From Kitasatospora sp. MMS16-BH015 (GTDB taxonomy: Bacteria; Actinomycetota; Actinomycetes; Streptomycetales; Streptomycetaceae): a stretch of 64,000 nucleotides of DNA. Numbering within the stretch: position 1 is the stretch's first letter; every line of letters starts with the position of its first letter. The stretch is from positions 4,464,001 through 4,528,000 of the forward strand of contig NZ_CP025394.1 of NCBI RefSeq assembly GCF_002943525.1. Reading direction: 5' to 3'. Positions 16,368-25,117 of the stretch are shown here, piece after piece. The notes under the pieces are model-generated. The model ran no database searches, was not told the origin of the DNA, and saw nothing but the letters and a program-made list of their open reading frames with translations. A program made the translations under genes and the position numbers.

Positions 16368-17849
16368 TCAGCTCGGGGTGCCGAGAAGGGTGGCGAGGGC
16401 GGCGCGGATCTCGCCGCGGCTGGGGTCGACGGCGGCCCAGGCCGCGTAGCCGTCCGGGCGGACCAGCAGCACGGTGTCGCGTAGCTTGCCGTGCGGGTCG
16501 GCGGGAGCGGCGGTGACCAGGCGGTCCTCCCAGGCGTCGGCCACCGAGAGCTCGTCGTTGCTGATCAGGACGGCCTTGCCGGCTTGCAGCGCCGCGTACA
16601 GGCGGTCCGGGCCGCCGGCGGTGTCCACGGCTAGCCGCAGGTCCGGGACGCGGTGGCCGGTCAGCGGGTGGGCGTCCTTGGCAGCCGGGTAGGAGATGCC
16701 GAGGCCCGAGACGGTGCGGGCGGCCCGGCTGGTGACCGGGCCGAGCAGGCCGGCCGCGCCGGTCAGCGCCGAGCGCAGCGCGCGCTGCGGGGCCGTCCGG
16801 CCGACGGCCAGGCGGATCAGCGCGCCGGAGCTGCGCAGCACCGACCGGCCGACCGGGTGACGCTCCGTCTGGTAGGTGTCCAACAGGGCGTCGGGCGACC
16901 AGCCGTTCAGCACGGCGGCCAGCTTCCAGCTCAGGTTGGCGGCGTCCTGGAGGCCGGTGTTCATGCCCTGGCCGCCGGCCGGGGAGTGGCAGTGCGCCGC
17001 GTCCCCGGCGAGGAACACCCGGCCGGAGCGGTAGCTGGGCACCTGCCGCTCGTCGCTGTGGAAGCGGGACATCCAGCGGGGGTCGTGCAGGCCGTGGTCG
17101 ACCCCGAACACCTCGCGCACCAGCTCGGTCAGCTCGCTGAACACCACCGGTGCGCTGTCCGGGAGTTGGCGGCTGCGGTCCCAGGCGATCACCCGGTACC
17201 AGCCGTCGCCGAACGGCACCAGGAAGGCCAGGCCGCGGTCGGTCGCCTCGGCGGTGAGCAGCTCGGCCGGGGGCCGCTCCAGCCGGACGTCGGCCAGCAC
17301 CACCGAGCTGATCACCGACTCGCCGGGGTACGGGATGCCGAGCAACTCCCGGACGGTGGAGTGCACTCCGTCGGCGCCGACGGCGTACCGGGCCCGCAGG
17401 GCGGCCCGGCCGCCCTCGGTCTCGGCCGTCAGTTCGACGCCCTGGGCGTCCTGCCGCAGGCCGGTCAGGCGGGCGCCGCGCAGGAAGGTCACGCCCTGCT
17501 TCGCAGCCCGCTCCTGGAGCAGCCGCTCGGTGTTGGACTGCGGGGTGATCAGCACGAACGGGAAGCGGCTGGGCAGGTCGCCCAGCCGCAGGTCGAGCCG
17601 GCCGCCGAAGAACCGGAGCGAGCTCAGCGCGGTGCCGGTCGCGATCAGGTCCTCCGCCAGCCCCCGGGCGTCCAGCAGCTCCAGGGTCCGCGCGTGCACC
17701 GCGAAGGCCCTGGTCAGGTTGGACTCGACGGCCCGCTTCTCCACCACCGTCACGGCGAGCCCGGCGGCGGCCAGGTCGCCGGCGAGCAGGAGCCCGGTGG
17801 GGCCCGCCCCGACGACCACGACATCGGCGGTCAGCTGCTGGTCGACCAT
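16368..17849 (-). CDS. FAD-dependent aromatic-ring hydroxylase-type monooxygenase
   Basis: The product has 493 residues from ATG 17849. It shows the full group A flavoprotein monooxygenase set: GAGPTGLLLAGDLAAAG (dinucleotide-binding GxGxxG, residues 14-30), YAVGADGVHSTVREL (DG motif), and RVFLAGDAAHCHSPAGGQGMN (GD motif, about 285-300). A C-terminal thioredoxin-like region (VLLVRPDGYAAWAAVD) is typical of the PheA/TfdB and polyketide-hydroxylase branch. It uses NAD(P)H and O2 to hydroxylate aromatics. The substrate is unknown, and no biosynthetic cluster surrounds it. Confidence 0.85.
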   Translation of the reverse strand: MVDQQLTADVVVVGAGPTGLLLAGDLAAAGLAVTVVEKRAVESNLTRAFAVHARTLELLDARGLAEDLIATGTALSSLRFFGGRLDLRLGDLPSRFPFVLITPQSNTERLLQERAAKQGVTFLRGARLTGLRQDAQGVELTAETEGGRAALRARYAVGADGVHSTVRELLGIPYPGESVISSVVLADVRLERPPAELLTAEATDRGLAFLVPFGDGWYRVIAWDRSRQLPDSAPVVFSELTELVREVFGVDHGLHDPRWMSRFHSDERQVPSYRSGRVFLAGDAAHCHSPAGGQGMNTGLQDAANLSWKLAAVLNGWSPDALLDTYQTERHPVGRSVLRSSGALIRLAVGRTAPQRALRSALTGAAGLLGPVTSRAARTVSGLGISYPAAKDAHPLTGHRVPDLRLAVDTAGGPDRLYAALQAGKAVLISNDELSVADAWEDRLVTAAPADPHGKLRDTVLLVRPDGYAAWAAVDPSRGEIRAALATLLGTPS

Positions 17850-17894
17850 CTGCCATCTCCCGGTGCTCGGAGGACCGTTCGCGAAGGTGCTCGC

Positions 17895-20228
17895 TCAGCG
17901 AGCGTAGTAGCCGTTCACGTCCGCGACCACGTGTACCGGGCCATTGCTGCCGTTGTAGAGGTCGACGGCGCCGAAACCGGGCTTGACCACGACCTGGTTG
18001 GGGATGGTCTCGCCGGTGGTCCAGTTGAGGTTGGAGGCCAGCGGGCGGTCGGTGTCGTACGGGAAGGCGGTCAGGTAGCCGGGGGCGGTGCCGCCGGTGA
18101 CGGTGACGTTCAGGGCGACGGCCGTCGCGTCCGGGGTGTCGGTGCCGAAGGTCGGCGCGCGGTGCGGGGCGACCGGGCCGGGGTGGCCTGCGCCGTAGCG
18201 GTCGTTCGGGTTCGGGATCCAGTCGTCGCTGCGGGTGTCGATGATCCGGTACGGGGTGAGGGCGTGGTAGCTGTCGCCGCCGGTGGCGGTGAAGTAGCCG
18301 GCGAGGTCGGCGACCACGTTCACGCTGCCGTAGGTGCCGCCGGTGACCAGGCTGACCTTGCCGTCCTTGACCGGGACGGTGACCAGGTTGGGGATGGTCT
18401 TGCCCTTGGGCCAGTTGAGGTTGGAGGCGGTCGGGCGGGCGCTGCCGTGCGGGTAGACGGTCAGGTAGCCCTGGTCGGTGGTGTCGGTGGCTGTCACGTT
18501 GAGGGTGACGGCGGTGATGTCCTTCGGCACGTCCTTGAGGCCGGCGATCTGGAGGTCGATCGGCTTGCCGTTGGTGAGCGGGGTCTTGGGTGCGCCGGTG
18601 CCGTCGCGGGTGTCGAGCAGGCGGGTCGGCGTGGTGCTGGTGTAGCCGCTGCCTTCGGCGGTGCTGTAGGTGCCGAGCAGGTCGGCGACGATGTGCACGG
18701 TGCCCTGGCTGCCGTTGTAGAAGGAGACCTTGCCTCTGTTCACCTTGGCGGTCACCAGGTTCGGGATGGTCTGGCCGGGCGTCCAGTTGAGGCTGGAGGC
18801 GGTCGGACGCTCCGCACCGGTCGGGTAGACGGTGAGGTAGCCCGGGCCCGTGCCGCCGGTGACGGTGACGTTCATGGTGACGGCGGTCATGCCCTTGATC
18901 GCGACGCCGTTCAGGCTGAGAACCGGGAGGTCGAGGGTGCCGCCCGGGGCGACGGCTATGCCCATGCCGGTGCGGGTGTCGAGGATGCGGACCGGGCCGA
19001 CTGGGGTGTAGCGGGCGGCGAAGCTGTCGATCTCGAAGGCGCCGCGGTCGCGCAGGCCCGAGCCCGTGCCGTTGTTCGGTGCGTACGGGTCGTCCACCGC
19101 GGTGTCGCCCTTGAGGTCGGTGGCGGTCATCCCGGGGGCGGATTCGTCGGCCGAGTCGACCACCGGGGAGACGGACTTGCCCGAATCGCCGTTCACCGGA
19201 CGGATGTTGGAGTCACCAATGATGTCGTGGCCACCCTGGCCGGAGGCGGCGGCGAACGCGGCCACCGTACGGTGGACCGTGCCGGCCCACTGGTACACCG
19301 GGCTGTTGTCGGCGCTGTAGGTGTTGTAGGCGACCTTGGTGCCACTGGTCGCCTCGGCGGCGACCGACAGCTGCGGGGTGCTCGCCGGTGCGCCGCAGCC
19401 CGGCTCCGCGCCGGCCTGCTGGACGTTGGTGAACACGTTGTTCTCGATCGTCGCCCCGGTGGAGCTGCCGGTGAGCTTAATCAGGCTGTCGCACCACCGC
19501 TCCAGGGTGTTGCCGACGATCACCGTGTCGGGGGCCGAATCGGCGAGGATCGCCGGGCCCGCGAAGGGCTCGGCAGCGAGGTTGGTGGCGATCACGGTGC
19601 CGCGTACCCCGGCTGCCAGGCGCGCGAAGGTGCCTCGTGAGCCAAAGTTCTGACGAATCGTCACATCATGAGTGGTGCCCTTGAGGTCGAACGCGGTGGT
19701 GCCCAGCGAGGAGGTGTGCTGGACCGTGACGTCCGAGCCGCCGTCGATCAGCGTCGCGCTGGCGGAGCCGCTGAGTTCGAGGTCCTGGACGAGGACGTGG
19801 GCGGCGCCGTCGATCACCAGACCGTGCTGGACGGCGCGGGCCCCGAGCACGGTGTGCCGGGACGAGGACTGGTGCAGGTAGCCCTTGCTACCCACGTAGT
19901 CCGAGGCGTCGCCGGTGAGTGGGCCGCGCACGCCGGTGAAGGTGATCGGTGCGGCGGCCGTGCCGGACCGGGTGAGCGTGACCTGCTCGGGGTAGTCGCC
20001 GGCGGCAATATGCACGGTCTGGCCCGGCTCGACGGTCTTGGCCGCGGCGGAGACGGTGCAGTACGGCTGGGCGGTGGTGCCGTGGCCGGCGTCGGAGCAG
20101 TGCGCGGCGGCGGCGTTGTTCACGTACAGGTCGGTGACGGCCGCGCTCGCGCCGGTGGTGATGCCCGGCACGCTCAGGGCGGCGAGGGCTGCGGCTGCGG
20201 CGAAGGCGGCGGTGCGGCGGCTGTTGAT
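17895..20228 (-). CDS. Secreted beta-helix protein, paralogue 1 of 6 (ATC start)
   Basis: The product has 777 residues if translation starts at ATC 20228, which follows GGGGGA by 5 nt. That start gives an ideal signal peptide (NSRRTAAFAAAAALAALSV, cleavage near AVTDLYV). The next canonical codon upstream, ATG 20294, would put a terminator-like hairpin arm in the coding region. The domains are a right-handed beta-helix (about 30-330; DLYVNN, PYCTVSAAAKTVEPGQTVHIAAGDYPEQVTLTRSGTA), a cap ending in LRDRGAFEI as in choice-of-anchor Q proteins, then three modules of about 125 residues. These modules start near 405, 528 and 651, each with LDTR, LNW..G.TIPN and VADL/VNGYY. The function is unknown; an adhesin or polysaccharide-active wall protein is plausible. 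Confidence 0.8.
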   Translation of the reverse strand: MNSRRTAAFAAAAALAALSVPGITTGASAAVTDLYVNNAAAAHCSDAGHGTTAQPYCTVSAAAKTVEPGQTVHIAAGDYPEQVTLTRSGTAAAPITFTGVRGPLTGDASDYVGSKGYLHQSSSRHTVLGARAVQHGLVIDGAAHVLVQDLELSGSASATLIDGGSDVTVQHTSSLGTTAFDLKGTTHDVTIRQNFGSRGTFARLAAGVRGTVIATNLAAEPFAGPAILADSAPDTVIVGNTLERWCDSLIKLTGSSTGATIENNVFTNVQQAGAEPGCGAPASTPQLSVAAEATSGTKVAYNTYSADNSPVYQWAGTVHRTVAAFAAASGQGGHDIIGDSNIRPVNGDSGKSVSPVVDSADESAPGMTATDLKGDTAVDDPYAPNNGTGSGLRDRGAFEIDSFAARYTPVGPVRILDTRTGMGIAVAPGGTLDLPVLSLNGVAIKGMTAVTMNVTVTGGTGPGYLTVYPTGAERPTASSLNWTPGQTIPNLVTAKVNRGKVSFYNGSQGTVHIVADLLGTYSTAEGSGYTSTTPTRLLDTRDGTGAPKTPLTNGKPIDLQIAGLKDVPKDITAVTLNVTATDTTDQGYLTVYPHGSARPTASNLNWPKGKTIPNLVTVPVKDGKVSLVTGGTYGSVNVVADLAGYFTATGGDSYHALTPYRIIDTRSDDWIPNPNDRYGAGHPGPVAPHRAPTFGTDTPDATAVALNVTVTGGTAPGYLTAFPYDTDRPLASNLNWTTGETIPNQVVVKPGFGAVDLYNGSNGPVHVVADVNGYYAR

Positions 20229-20296
20229 GGTGGTCCCCCGTGGAAAGGTCTTCGGAAGGCAGGGTCTTCGGAACGCAGTGTCTTCGAAAAGCACTG

Positions 20297-20324
20297 CACC
20301 CCGTCGGACTGCTCCGACGGGGTG
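20297..20324. terminator. Conserved intergenic hairpin, copy 1
   Basis: CACCCCGTCGGA (20297-20308) pairs perfectly with TCCGACGGGGTG (20313-20324) around a 4-nt loop. It lies between paralogues 1 and 2. The flank AAGGTTGTACGGG is shared with other copies. It may end transcription of paralogue 2 or attenuate paralogue 1. Confidence 0.65.
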
Positions 20325-20352
20325 AAGGTTGTACGGGAAGAACGGCTGATTT

Positions 20353-22650
20353 TCAGCGGGCGTAGTAGCCGTTCACGTCCACGACCACCTGCGTCGGGGT
20401 GTCGCTCCCGTTGTAGATGGAGATGTCACCGCTCGCCGCACCGACGACCACCTGGTTGGGGACGGTCTGGCCGGCGGTCCAGTTGAGGTTGGAGGCCAGC
20501 GGCCGATCGGAGTAACGCGGGTAGACCGTAAGGAAGCCAGGACCGGTTGCACCGGCGACCGTGACGTTCATGGCGACCGAGTGCGCGTTCGAGTCGGGGA
20601 TGCGGGTGTAGAAGACCGGGGCCCGACGCGGGGCGATCGGGCCCGGGTGGGAGCCGGACTGACCGTTGTCGGGGATCCAGCTGTCGGTGCGGGTGTCGAT
20701 CACGCGGTACGGCGTGAGGGCGTGGTAGCTGTCGCCGCCCCCGGCGGTGAAGTAGCCGGCCACGTCGGCGACCAGGTCGGCGGTGCCATTGGTGCCGCCG
20801 GTGACCAGGGTGATCCTGCCGTCCACCACCGGGACGGTGACCAGGTTCGGGACGGTCTTGCCCGCCGTCCAGTTGAGGTTGGAGGCGGTCGGACGGGCGT
20901 CGCCGTAGGGGTAGACCGTCAGGTAGCCGTGGTCGGTGGTGTTGGTGGCCGTGACGTTGAGGGTGACGGCGGTGACGTCGGTGGCGGGCACCCCGCCCCG
21001 GCCGATGATCTGCAGGTCGATCGGCCGGCCGTTGGTGAGCGGGGCCTTGGGCGCGCCGGTGCCGTCGCGGGTGTCGAGGATGCGGGTCGGGGTGAGGGTG
21101 GCGTAGCCGCTGCCGGTGCGGCTGTACTGGCCGAGCAGGTCGGCGACCACGTGCACGGTGCCCTGGCTGCCGTTGTAGAACGACACCTTGCCGTCGCTCA
21201 CCTTGGCGGTCACCAGGTTGGCGATGGTCTGGCCCGGCGTCCAGTTGAGGTTGGAAGCGGTCGGGCGGGTGGCGCCGTGCGGGTAGACGGTGAGGTAGCC
21301 CGGGCCGGTGCCGCCGGTCACCGTGACGTTCAGGGATACGGCGGTCAGGCCCGTGGTGGGCACGCCGTGCAGGCCGGCCACCGGGAGGTCGACGGTGCCG
21401 CCGGGGCCGACGGCCTTGCCGGCGCCGGTCCGGGTGTCGAGCAGGCGGACGGGGGTGACCGGGGTATAGCGGGCGGCGAAGTTGTCGATCTCGAAGGCGC
21501 CGCGGTCGCGCAGGCCCGAGCCCGTACCGCTGTTCGGCACGTACGGGTCGTCGACGGCAGCCCGGCCGTCGAAGTCGACGCTGGTCATGCCGGGAACGTT
21601 CTCGTCGGCGGAGTCGACCACCGGGGACACCTTGTCGCCGGGGTCGCCGGTGTACGGGTTGACGGAGGTGTCGCCGATGATGTCGTGGTCGCCCTGGCCG
21701 GTGGCGGCGGCGAAGTCCGCCACGGTGCGGTAGGTCTGCCCGGCCCAGCGGTACGCGGAGGAGCCGCCCTGGGTGTAGGCGTTGTAGGCCACCTTGGTGC
21801 CGCTGGTCGCCTCGGCCTCGACGCTGACCTGGGCGAGCTTCGGCAGGGCCGCCTCGCAGTTGGTCCTGCTGCGGTCCAGGACCACGTTGTTCTCGACCGT
21901 CGCGCCGACCGAGGCGCCGGCCAGGCTGATCACATCGGTGCAGGCCTGCTCCAAGGTGTTGCCGACGACGACCGTCCCGGGCGCGGACTCAGCGGCGACC
22001 AGTGGTGTCTTCCCACCGGCGCCCCAGACGTGGTTGGTGGCGATCACGGTGTCCCTGACCCCGGCGGCGAGATGGACGAACGGTGAGCCGCCGCCCTCGC
22101 TCCGACTGATCGTCACCCCCTGGGCCGCGCCCTTGACTTCGATGTTGGCATCGGGTGTGTAGGCACCGGTGGAGAAGCTGATCTGGGAGAGCCGGAGATC
22201 GGAGCCGCCGTCGATCACCGTCGAGGCCGCGGTGCCGGCCAGGGTCATGTTCTGGAATCGGAGGTGCGAGGCCCCGGTGGTCGTCAGCGCGTGGCTGTCG
22301 CCGCCGAGCCAGGTGTAGGTGCCCACGCCGTTGTCGTAGTACGACTTGCCCGCCCCGATGAACGTGATGGGGGCGGCGGCGGTGCCCGAGCGGGTGACGC
22401 TGACCTGCTCGGGGTAGCGGCCGGCGGCGATGTGCACGGTCTGGCCGGGCTGGGCCGCGTCGGCGGCGGCCTGGACGGTGCAGTACGGCTGCGTCTGGGT
22501 GCCGTGGCCGGCGTCGGAGCAGTGGGCGGCCGAGGCGTTGTCGACGTAGAGGTCGGTGACGGCGGCCCCGGCGCTGGTGGTCAGGCCCGGGACGCTCAGG
22601 GCGCCCAGCACGACGGCTGCGGCGAGGGCGGCGGTGCGGCGGGTTTTGAT
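20353..22650 (-). CDS. Secreted beta-helix protein, paralogue 2 of 6 (ATC start)
   Basis: The frame contains no ATG, GTG or TTG between an upstream stop and GTG 22611, which lies inside the signal peptide. ATC 22650 is preceded by GGGGGAG and gives the full signal peptide KTRRTAALAAAVVLGALSV, for a 765-residue product. The N-terminal beta-helix begins AVTDLYVDNASAAHCSD and has VHIAAGRYPEQVSVTRSG. The cap LRDRGAFEIDNF is followed by three C-terminal modules (LLDTRTGAGKAVGPGG, ILDTRDGTGAPKAPL, VIDTRTDSWIPDNG), ending VDVNGYYAR. It is the clearest of the six cases for a non-canonical start. Confidence 0.8.
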   Translation of the reverse strand: MKTRRTAALAAAVVLGALSVPGLTTSAGAAVTDLYVDNASAAHCSDAGHGTQTQPYCTVQAAADAAQPGQTVHIAAGRYPEQVSVTRSGTAAAPITFIGAGKSYYDNGVGTYTWLGGDSHALTTTGASHLRFQNMTLAGTAASTVIDGGSDLRLSQISFSTGAYTPDANIEVKGAAQGVTISRSEGGGSPFVHLAAGVRDTVIATNHVWGAGGKTPLVAAESAPGTVVVGNTLEQACTDVISLAGASVGATVENNVVLDRSRTNCEAALPKLAQVSVEAEATSGTKVAYNAYTQGGSSAYRWAGQTYRTVADFAAATGQGDHDIIGDTSVNPYTGDPGDKVSPVVDSADENVPGMTSVDFDGRAAVDDPYVPNSGTGSGLRDRGAFEIDNFAARYTPVTPVRLLDTRTGAGKAVGPGGTVDLPVAGLHGVPTTGLTAVSLNVTVTGGTGPGYLTVYPHGATRPTASNLNWTPGQTIANLVTAKVSDGKVSFYNGSQGTVHVVADLLGQYSRTGSGYATLTPTRILDTRDGTGAPKAPLTNGRPIDLQIIGRGGVPATDVTAVTLNVTATNTTDHGYLTVYPYGDARPTASNLNWTAGKTVPNLVTVPVVDGRITLVTGGTNGTADLVADVAGYFTAGGGDSYHALTPYRVIDTRTDSWIPDNGQSGSHPGPIAPRRAPVFYTRIPDSNAHSVAMNVTVAGATGPGFLTVYPRYSDRPLASNLNWTAGQTVPNQVVVGAASGDISIYNGSDTPTQVVVDVNGYYAR

Positions 22651-22684
22651 GGCGGACTCCCCCGGTCGGTGATGGCAAGCACTA

Positions 22685-22712
22685 CGCCCGGTCAGATGCT
22701 CCTGACCGGGCG
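22685..22712. terminator. Conserved intergenic hairpin, copy 2
   Basis: CGCCCGGTCAG (22685-22695) pairs with CTGACCGGGCG (22702-22712). The stem sequence differs from the other copies (CCGGTCAG instead of CCCGTCGG), but the position and the GAAGGTTGTACG flank are kept, so pairing is preserved despite base change. Confidence 0.65.
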
Positions 22713-22737
22713 AAGGTTGTACGTCGTGCTCGGGAGA

Positions 22738-25026
22738 TCAGGGCGCGTAGTAGCCGTTCAGGTCGGCGACCACCTGCACCGGCCCGATGCTGCCGTTGTA
22801 GAAGCTGACGCCCTGGATGTTGGTGCTGGAATCCCAGAGCCAGCCCTGCTTGACCACGACCTGGTTGGGGATGGTCTGGCCGGTGGTCCAGTTGAGGTTG
22901 GAGGCCAGCGGGCGGTTGGCGTCGACTGGGAAGGCGGTCAGGAAGCCGGGGGCGGTGCCGCCGGTCACGGTCACGTTCATGGCGACGGAGTCGGCCCGGG
23001 TGACACCGGTCGGGAGCTGGGTGGTCTGGTACGGGCCCACCGCCTTGTCCGTGCGGGTGTCGAGCAGGCGGTACGGGGTGAGGGCGTGGTACGTGTCGCC
23101 GCCGGTGGCGGTGAAGTAGCCGGCGAGGTCGGCGACCACGTTCGCGGTGCCGTTGGTGCCGCCGGTGACGAGCGAGATCCTGCCGTCCTTGACGGGCACG
23201 GTGACCAGGTTGGGGATGGTCTGCCCGGCCGTCCAGTTGAGGTTGGACGCGGTGGGGCGGGCACTGCCGTGCGGGTAGGCGGTCAGGTACCCGTGGTCGG
23301 TGGTGCCGGTGGCCGTCACGTTGAGGGTGACGGCGGTGATGTCCTTCGGCACGCCCCGGACACCGGCGATCTGGAGGTCGACCGGCTTGCCATTGGTGAG
23401 CGGGGCCTTGGCGGCGCCGGTGCCGTCGCGGGTGTCGAGCAGCCGGGTCGGCGTGGCGGTGGTGTAGCCGCTGCCGGTGCGGGCGTAGGCGCCGAGCAGG
23501 TCGGCGACGATGTGCACGGTGCCCTGGCTGCCGTTGTAGAAGGAGACCTTGCCGTCGCTCACCTTGGTGGTGACGAGGTTGGGGATGATCTGGCCGGCGG
23601 TCCAGTTGAGGTTGGAGGCCAGCGGCCGGTCGGCGCCGTGCGGGTAGACCGTCAGGTAGCCGGGGCCGGTGCCGCCGGTGACGGTCACGTTCATGGTGAC
23701 GGCGGTCAGGCCGGTGGCCGGGAGGCCGTTCAGACCGGCGATCGGGAGGTCGACGGTGCCGCCCGGGGCGACGGCCTTGCCGCCGCCGGTGCGGGTGTCG
23801 AGCACGCGGACCGGGCCGACCGGGGTGTAGCGGGCGGCGAAGTCATCGATCTCGTACGCACCCCGGTCGCGCAGGCCCGAGCCCGTGCCGGTGTTCGCGG
23901 CGTACGGGTCGTCCACCGGCCGGAGCCCGCGGAGGTCGGTGTCGAGCATGCCGGGGGCCGACTCGTCGGCGGAGTCGATGGCCGAGGAGCCGGTGCCCGG
24001 GTCGCTGTAGGAGGAGTTCACGAAGGCGAAGTCACCGCCGTCGTGCTGTCCCTGTCCGGTGACGGCGGTGAAGTCCTTGGTGTAGGAGTACTTGGTGCCC
24101 GCCCAGTCGTACGTGTAGCGGCCGGGACCGGCGAAGGAGTTGTAGTCCGCTTTGATGCCGCGGGCGGCCTCGGCGTCGACGGCCAAGGCAGCCACCACGT
24201 ACATCTGCGGGCTGTCCGAGGAGAGACCGCTGAGCACGTTGTTCTCGACGACGGTGCCGGTGGCCGTGCCCGTCACGGCGATCCCGACGTTCTCGCTCCG
24301 GGCAATGGTGTTGCTGACGATCACCGTGCCGGGGGCCGAGTCGGCCTCCAGCGCGGGGATGCGGTCCAGCTCCGCGCCGAAGTCGTTGGTGGAGACCACA
24401 GTGCCCTCGACGCCGGGGCTCAGGTGGAGGTACGGCGCTCCGGCGCCCGTGGTCCGCTGGACGGTCAGGCCCTGCGCTGCGCCCTTGACCTCGATGGTGG
24501 GCCGGAAAGCCGAGGAGGAGGTGATCCGGGCCCGGGAGAGCGTGAGGTCGGAGCCGCCGTCGACCGTCACCGCGCCCTTGAGGCCGGCGAGCGCGAGGTC
24601 GTGGATCCGGACGTGCGAGGCGTGGTCCAGCACGAGGGCCTGGTCGGGGCCGGACTGGCCGGAGGCGCCGACCAGGGTGGTCCGGGGCTTGGACCCGACG
24701 GGTGCGAGGGTGCTCAGGCCCGCGCCCGCCCCGGTGAAGGTGATCGGGGCCTCGGCGGTGCCGGAGCGGGTGAGGGTGACGGTCTCGGGGTAGCTGCCCT
24801 CGGCGATGTGCACCGTCTGGCCCGGGTTCACCACCTTGGCGGCGGCTCCGATGGTGCAGTACGGCTGGTCGGCGGCGCCGTGGCCGGTGTCCGAGCAGTG
24901 CGCGGCGGCGGCGTTGTCCACGTACAGGTCGGTGACGGCGGCGTTCGCGGTGGTGGTGAGCGCGGGCAGACTCAGTGCGCCCAGCGCGACGGCTGTGGCG
25001 AGGGCGGCGGTGCGACGGGTACTGAT
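22738..25026 (-). CDS. Secreted beta-helix protein, paralogue 3 of 6 (ATC start)
   Basis: ATC 25026 lies 6 nt after GGGGGAG and starts the signal peptide STRRTAALATAVALGALSL (cleavage near NA/AVTDLYVDN). The first canonical start in frame is GTG 24921, already inside the mature beta-helix, so the signal peptide would be lost. With ATC the product has 762 residues. The beta-helix part has PYCTIGAAAKVVNPGQTVHIAEGSYPE and the cap reads LRDRGAYEIDDF. The first and second C-terminal modules are intact; the third is shorter (LLDTRTDKAVGPYQ) and its last strand carries an insertion (NQVVVKQGWLWDSSTNIQG). The product ends VVADLNGYYAP. Confidence 0.8.
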   Translation of the reverse strand: MSTRRTAALATAVALGALSLPALTTTANAAVTDLYVDNAAAAHCSDTGHGAADQPYCTIGAAAKVVNPGQTVHIAEGSYPETVTLTRSGTAEAPITFTGAGAGLSTLAPVGSKPRTTLVGASGQSGPDQALVLDHASHVRIHDLALAGLKGAVTVDGGSDLTLSRARITSSSAFRPTIEVKGAAQGLTVQRTTGAGAPYLHLSPGVEGTVVSTNDFGAELDRIPALEADSAPGTVIVSNTIARSENVGIAVTGTATGTVVENNVLSGLSSDSPQMYVVAALAVDAEAARGIKADYNSFAGPGRYTYDWAGTKYSYTKDFTAVTGQGQHDGGDFAFVNSSYSDPGTGSSAIDSADESAPGMLDTDLRGLRPVDDPYAANTGTGSGLRDRGAYEIDDFAARYTPVGPVRVLDTRTGGGKAVAPGGTVDLPIAGLNGLPATGLTAVTMNVTVTGGTGPGYLTVYPHGADRPLASNLNWTAGQIIPNLVTTKVSDGKVSFYNGSQGTVHIVADLLGAYARTGSGYTTATPTRLLDTRDGTGAAKAPLTNGKPVDLQIAGVRGVPKDITAVTLNVTATGTTDHGYLTAYPHGSARPTASNLNWTAGQTIPNLVTVPVKDGRISLVTGGTNGTANVVADLAGYFTATGGDTYHALTPYRLLDTRTDKAVGPYQTTQLPTGVTRADSVAMNVTVTGGTAPGFLTAFPVDANRPLASNLNWTTGQTIPNQVVVKQGWLWDSSTNIQGVSFYNGSIGPVQVVADLNGYYAP

Positions 25027-25056
25027 GGTGATCTCCCCCGGGATGATGGCCTGAAG

Positions 25057-25096
25057 AACCTTCGTCCCGTCAGACTCACTCGACGGGGCGAAGGTT
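25057..25096. terminator. Conserved intergenic hairpin, copy 3
   Basis: AACCTTCGTCCCGTC (25057-25071) pairs with GACGGGGCGAAGGTT (25082-25096), with one G-T wobble, around a 10-nt loop between paralogues 3 and 4. Confidence 0.65.
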
Positions 25097-25117
25097 GTAC
25101 GGGGGCGATCCGGTCTC

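Noticed and set aside
22611..22650. GTG 22611 as the start of paralogue 2
   Set aside because: It would remove the Arg-Arg n-region of the signal peptide and has no ribosome-binding site, whereas ATC 22650 has both.
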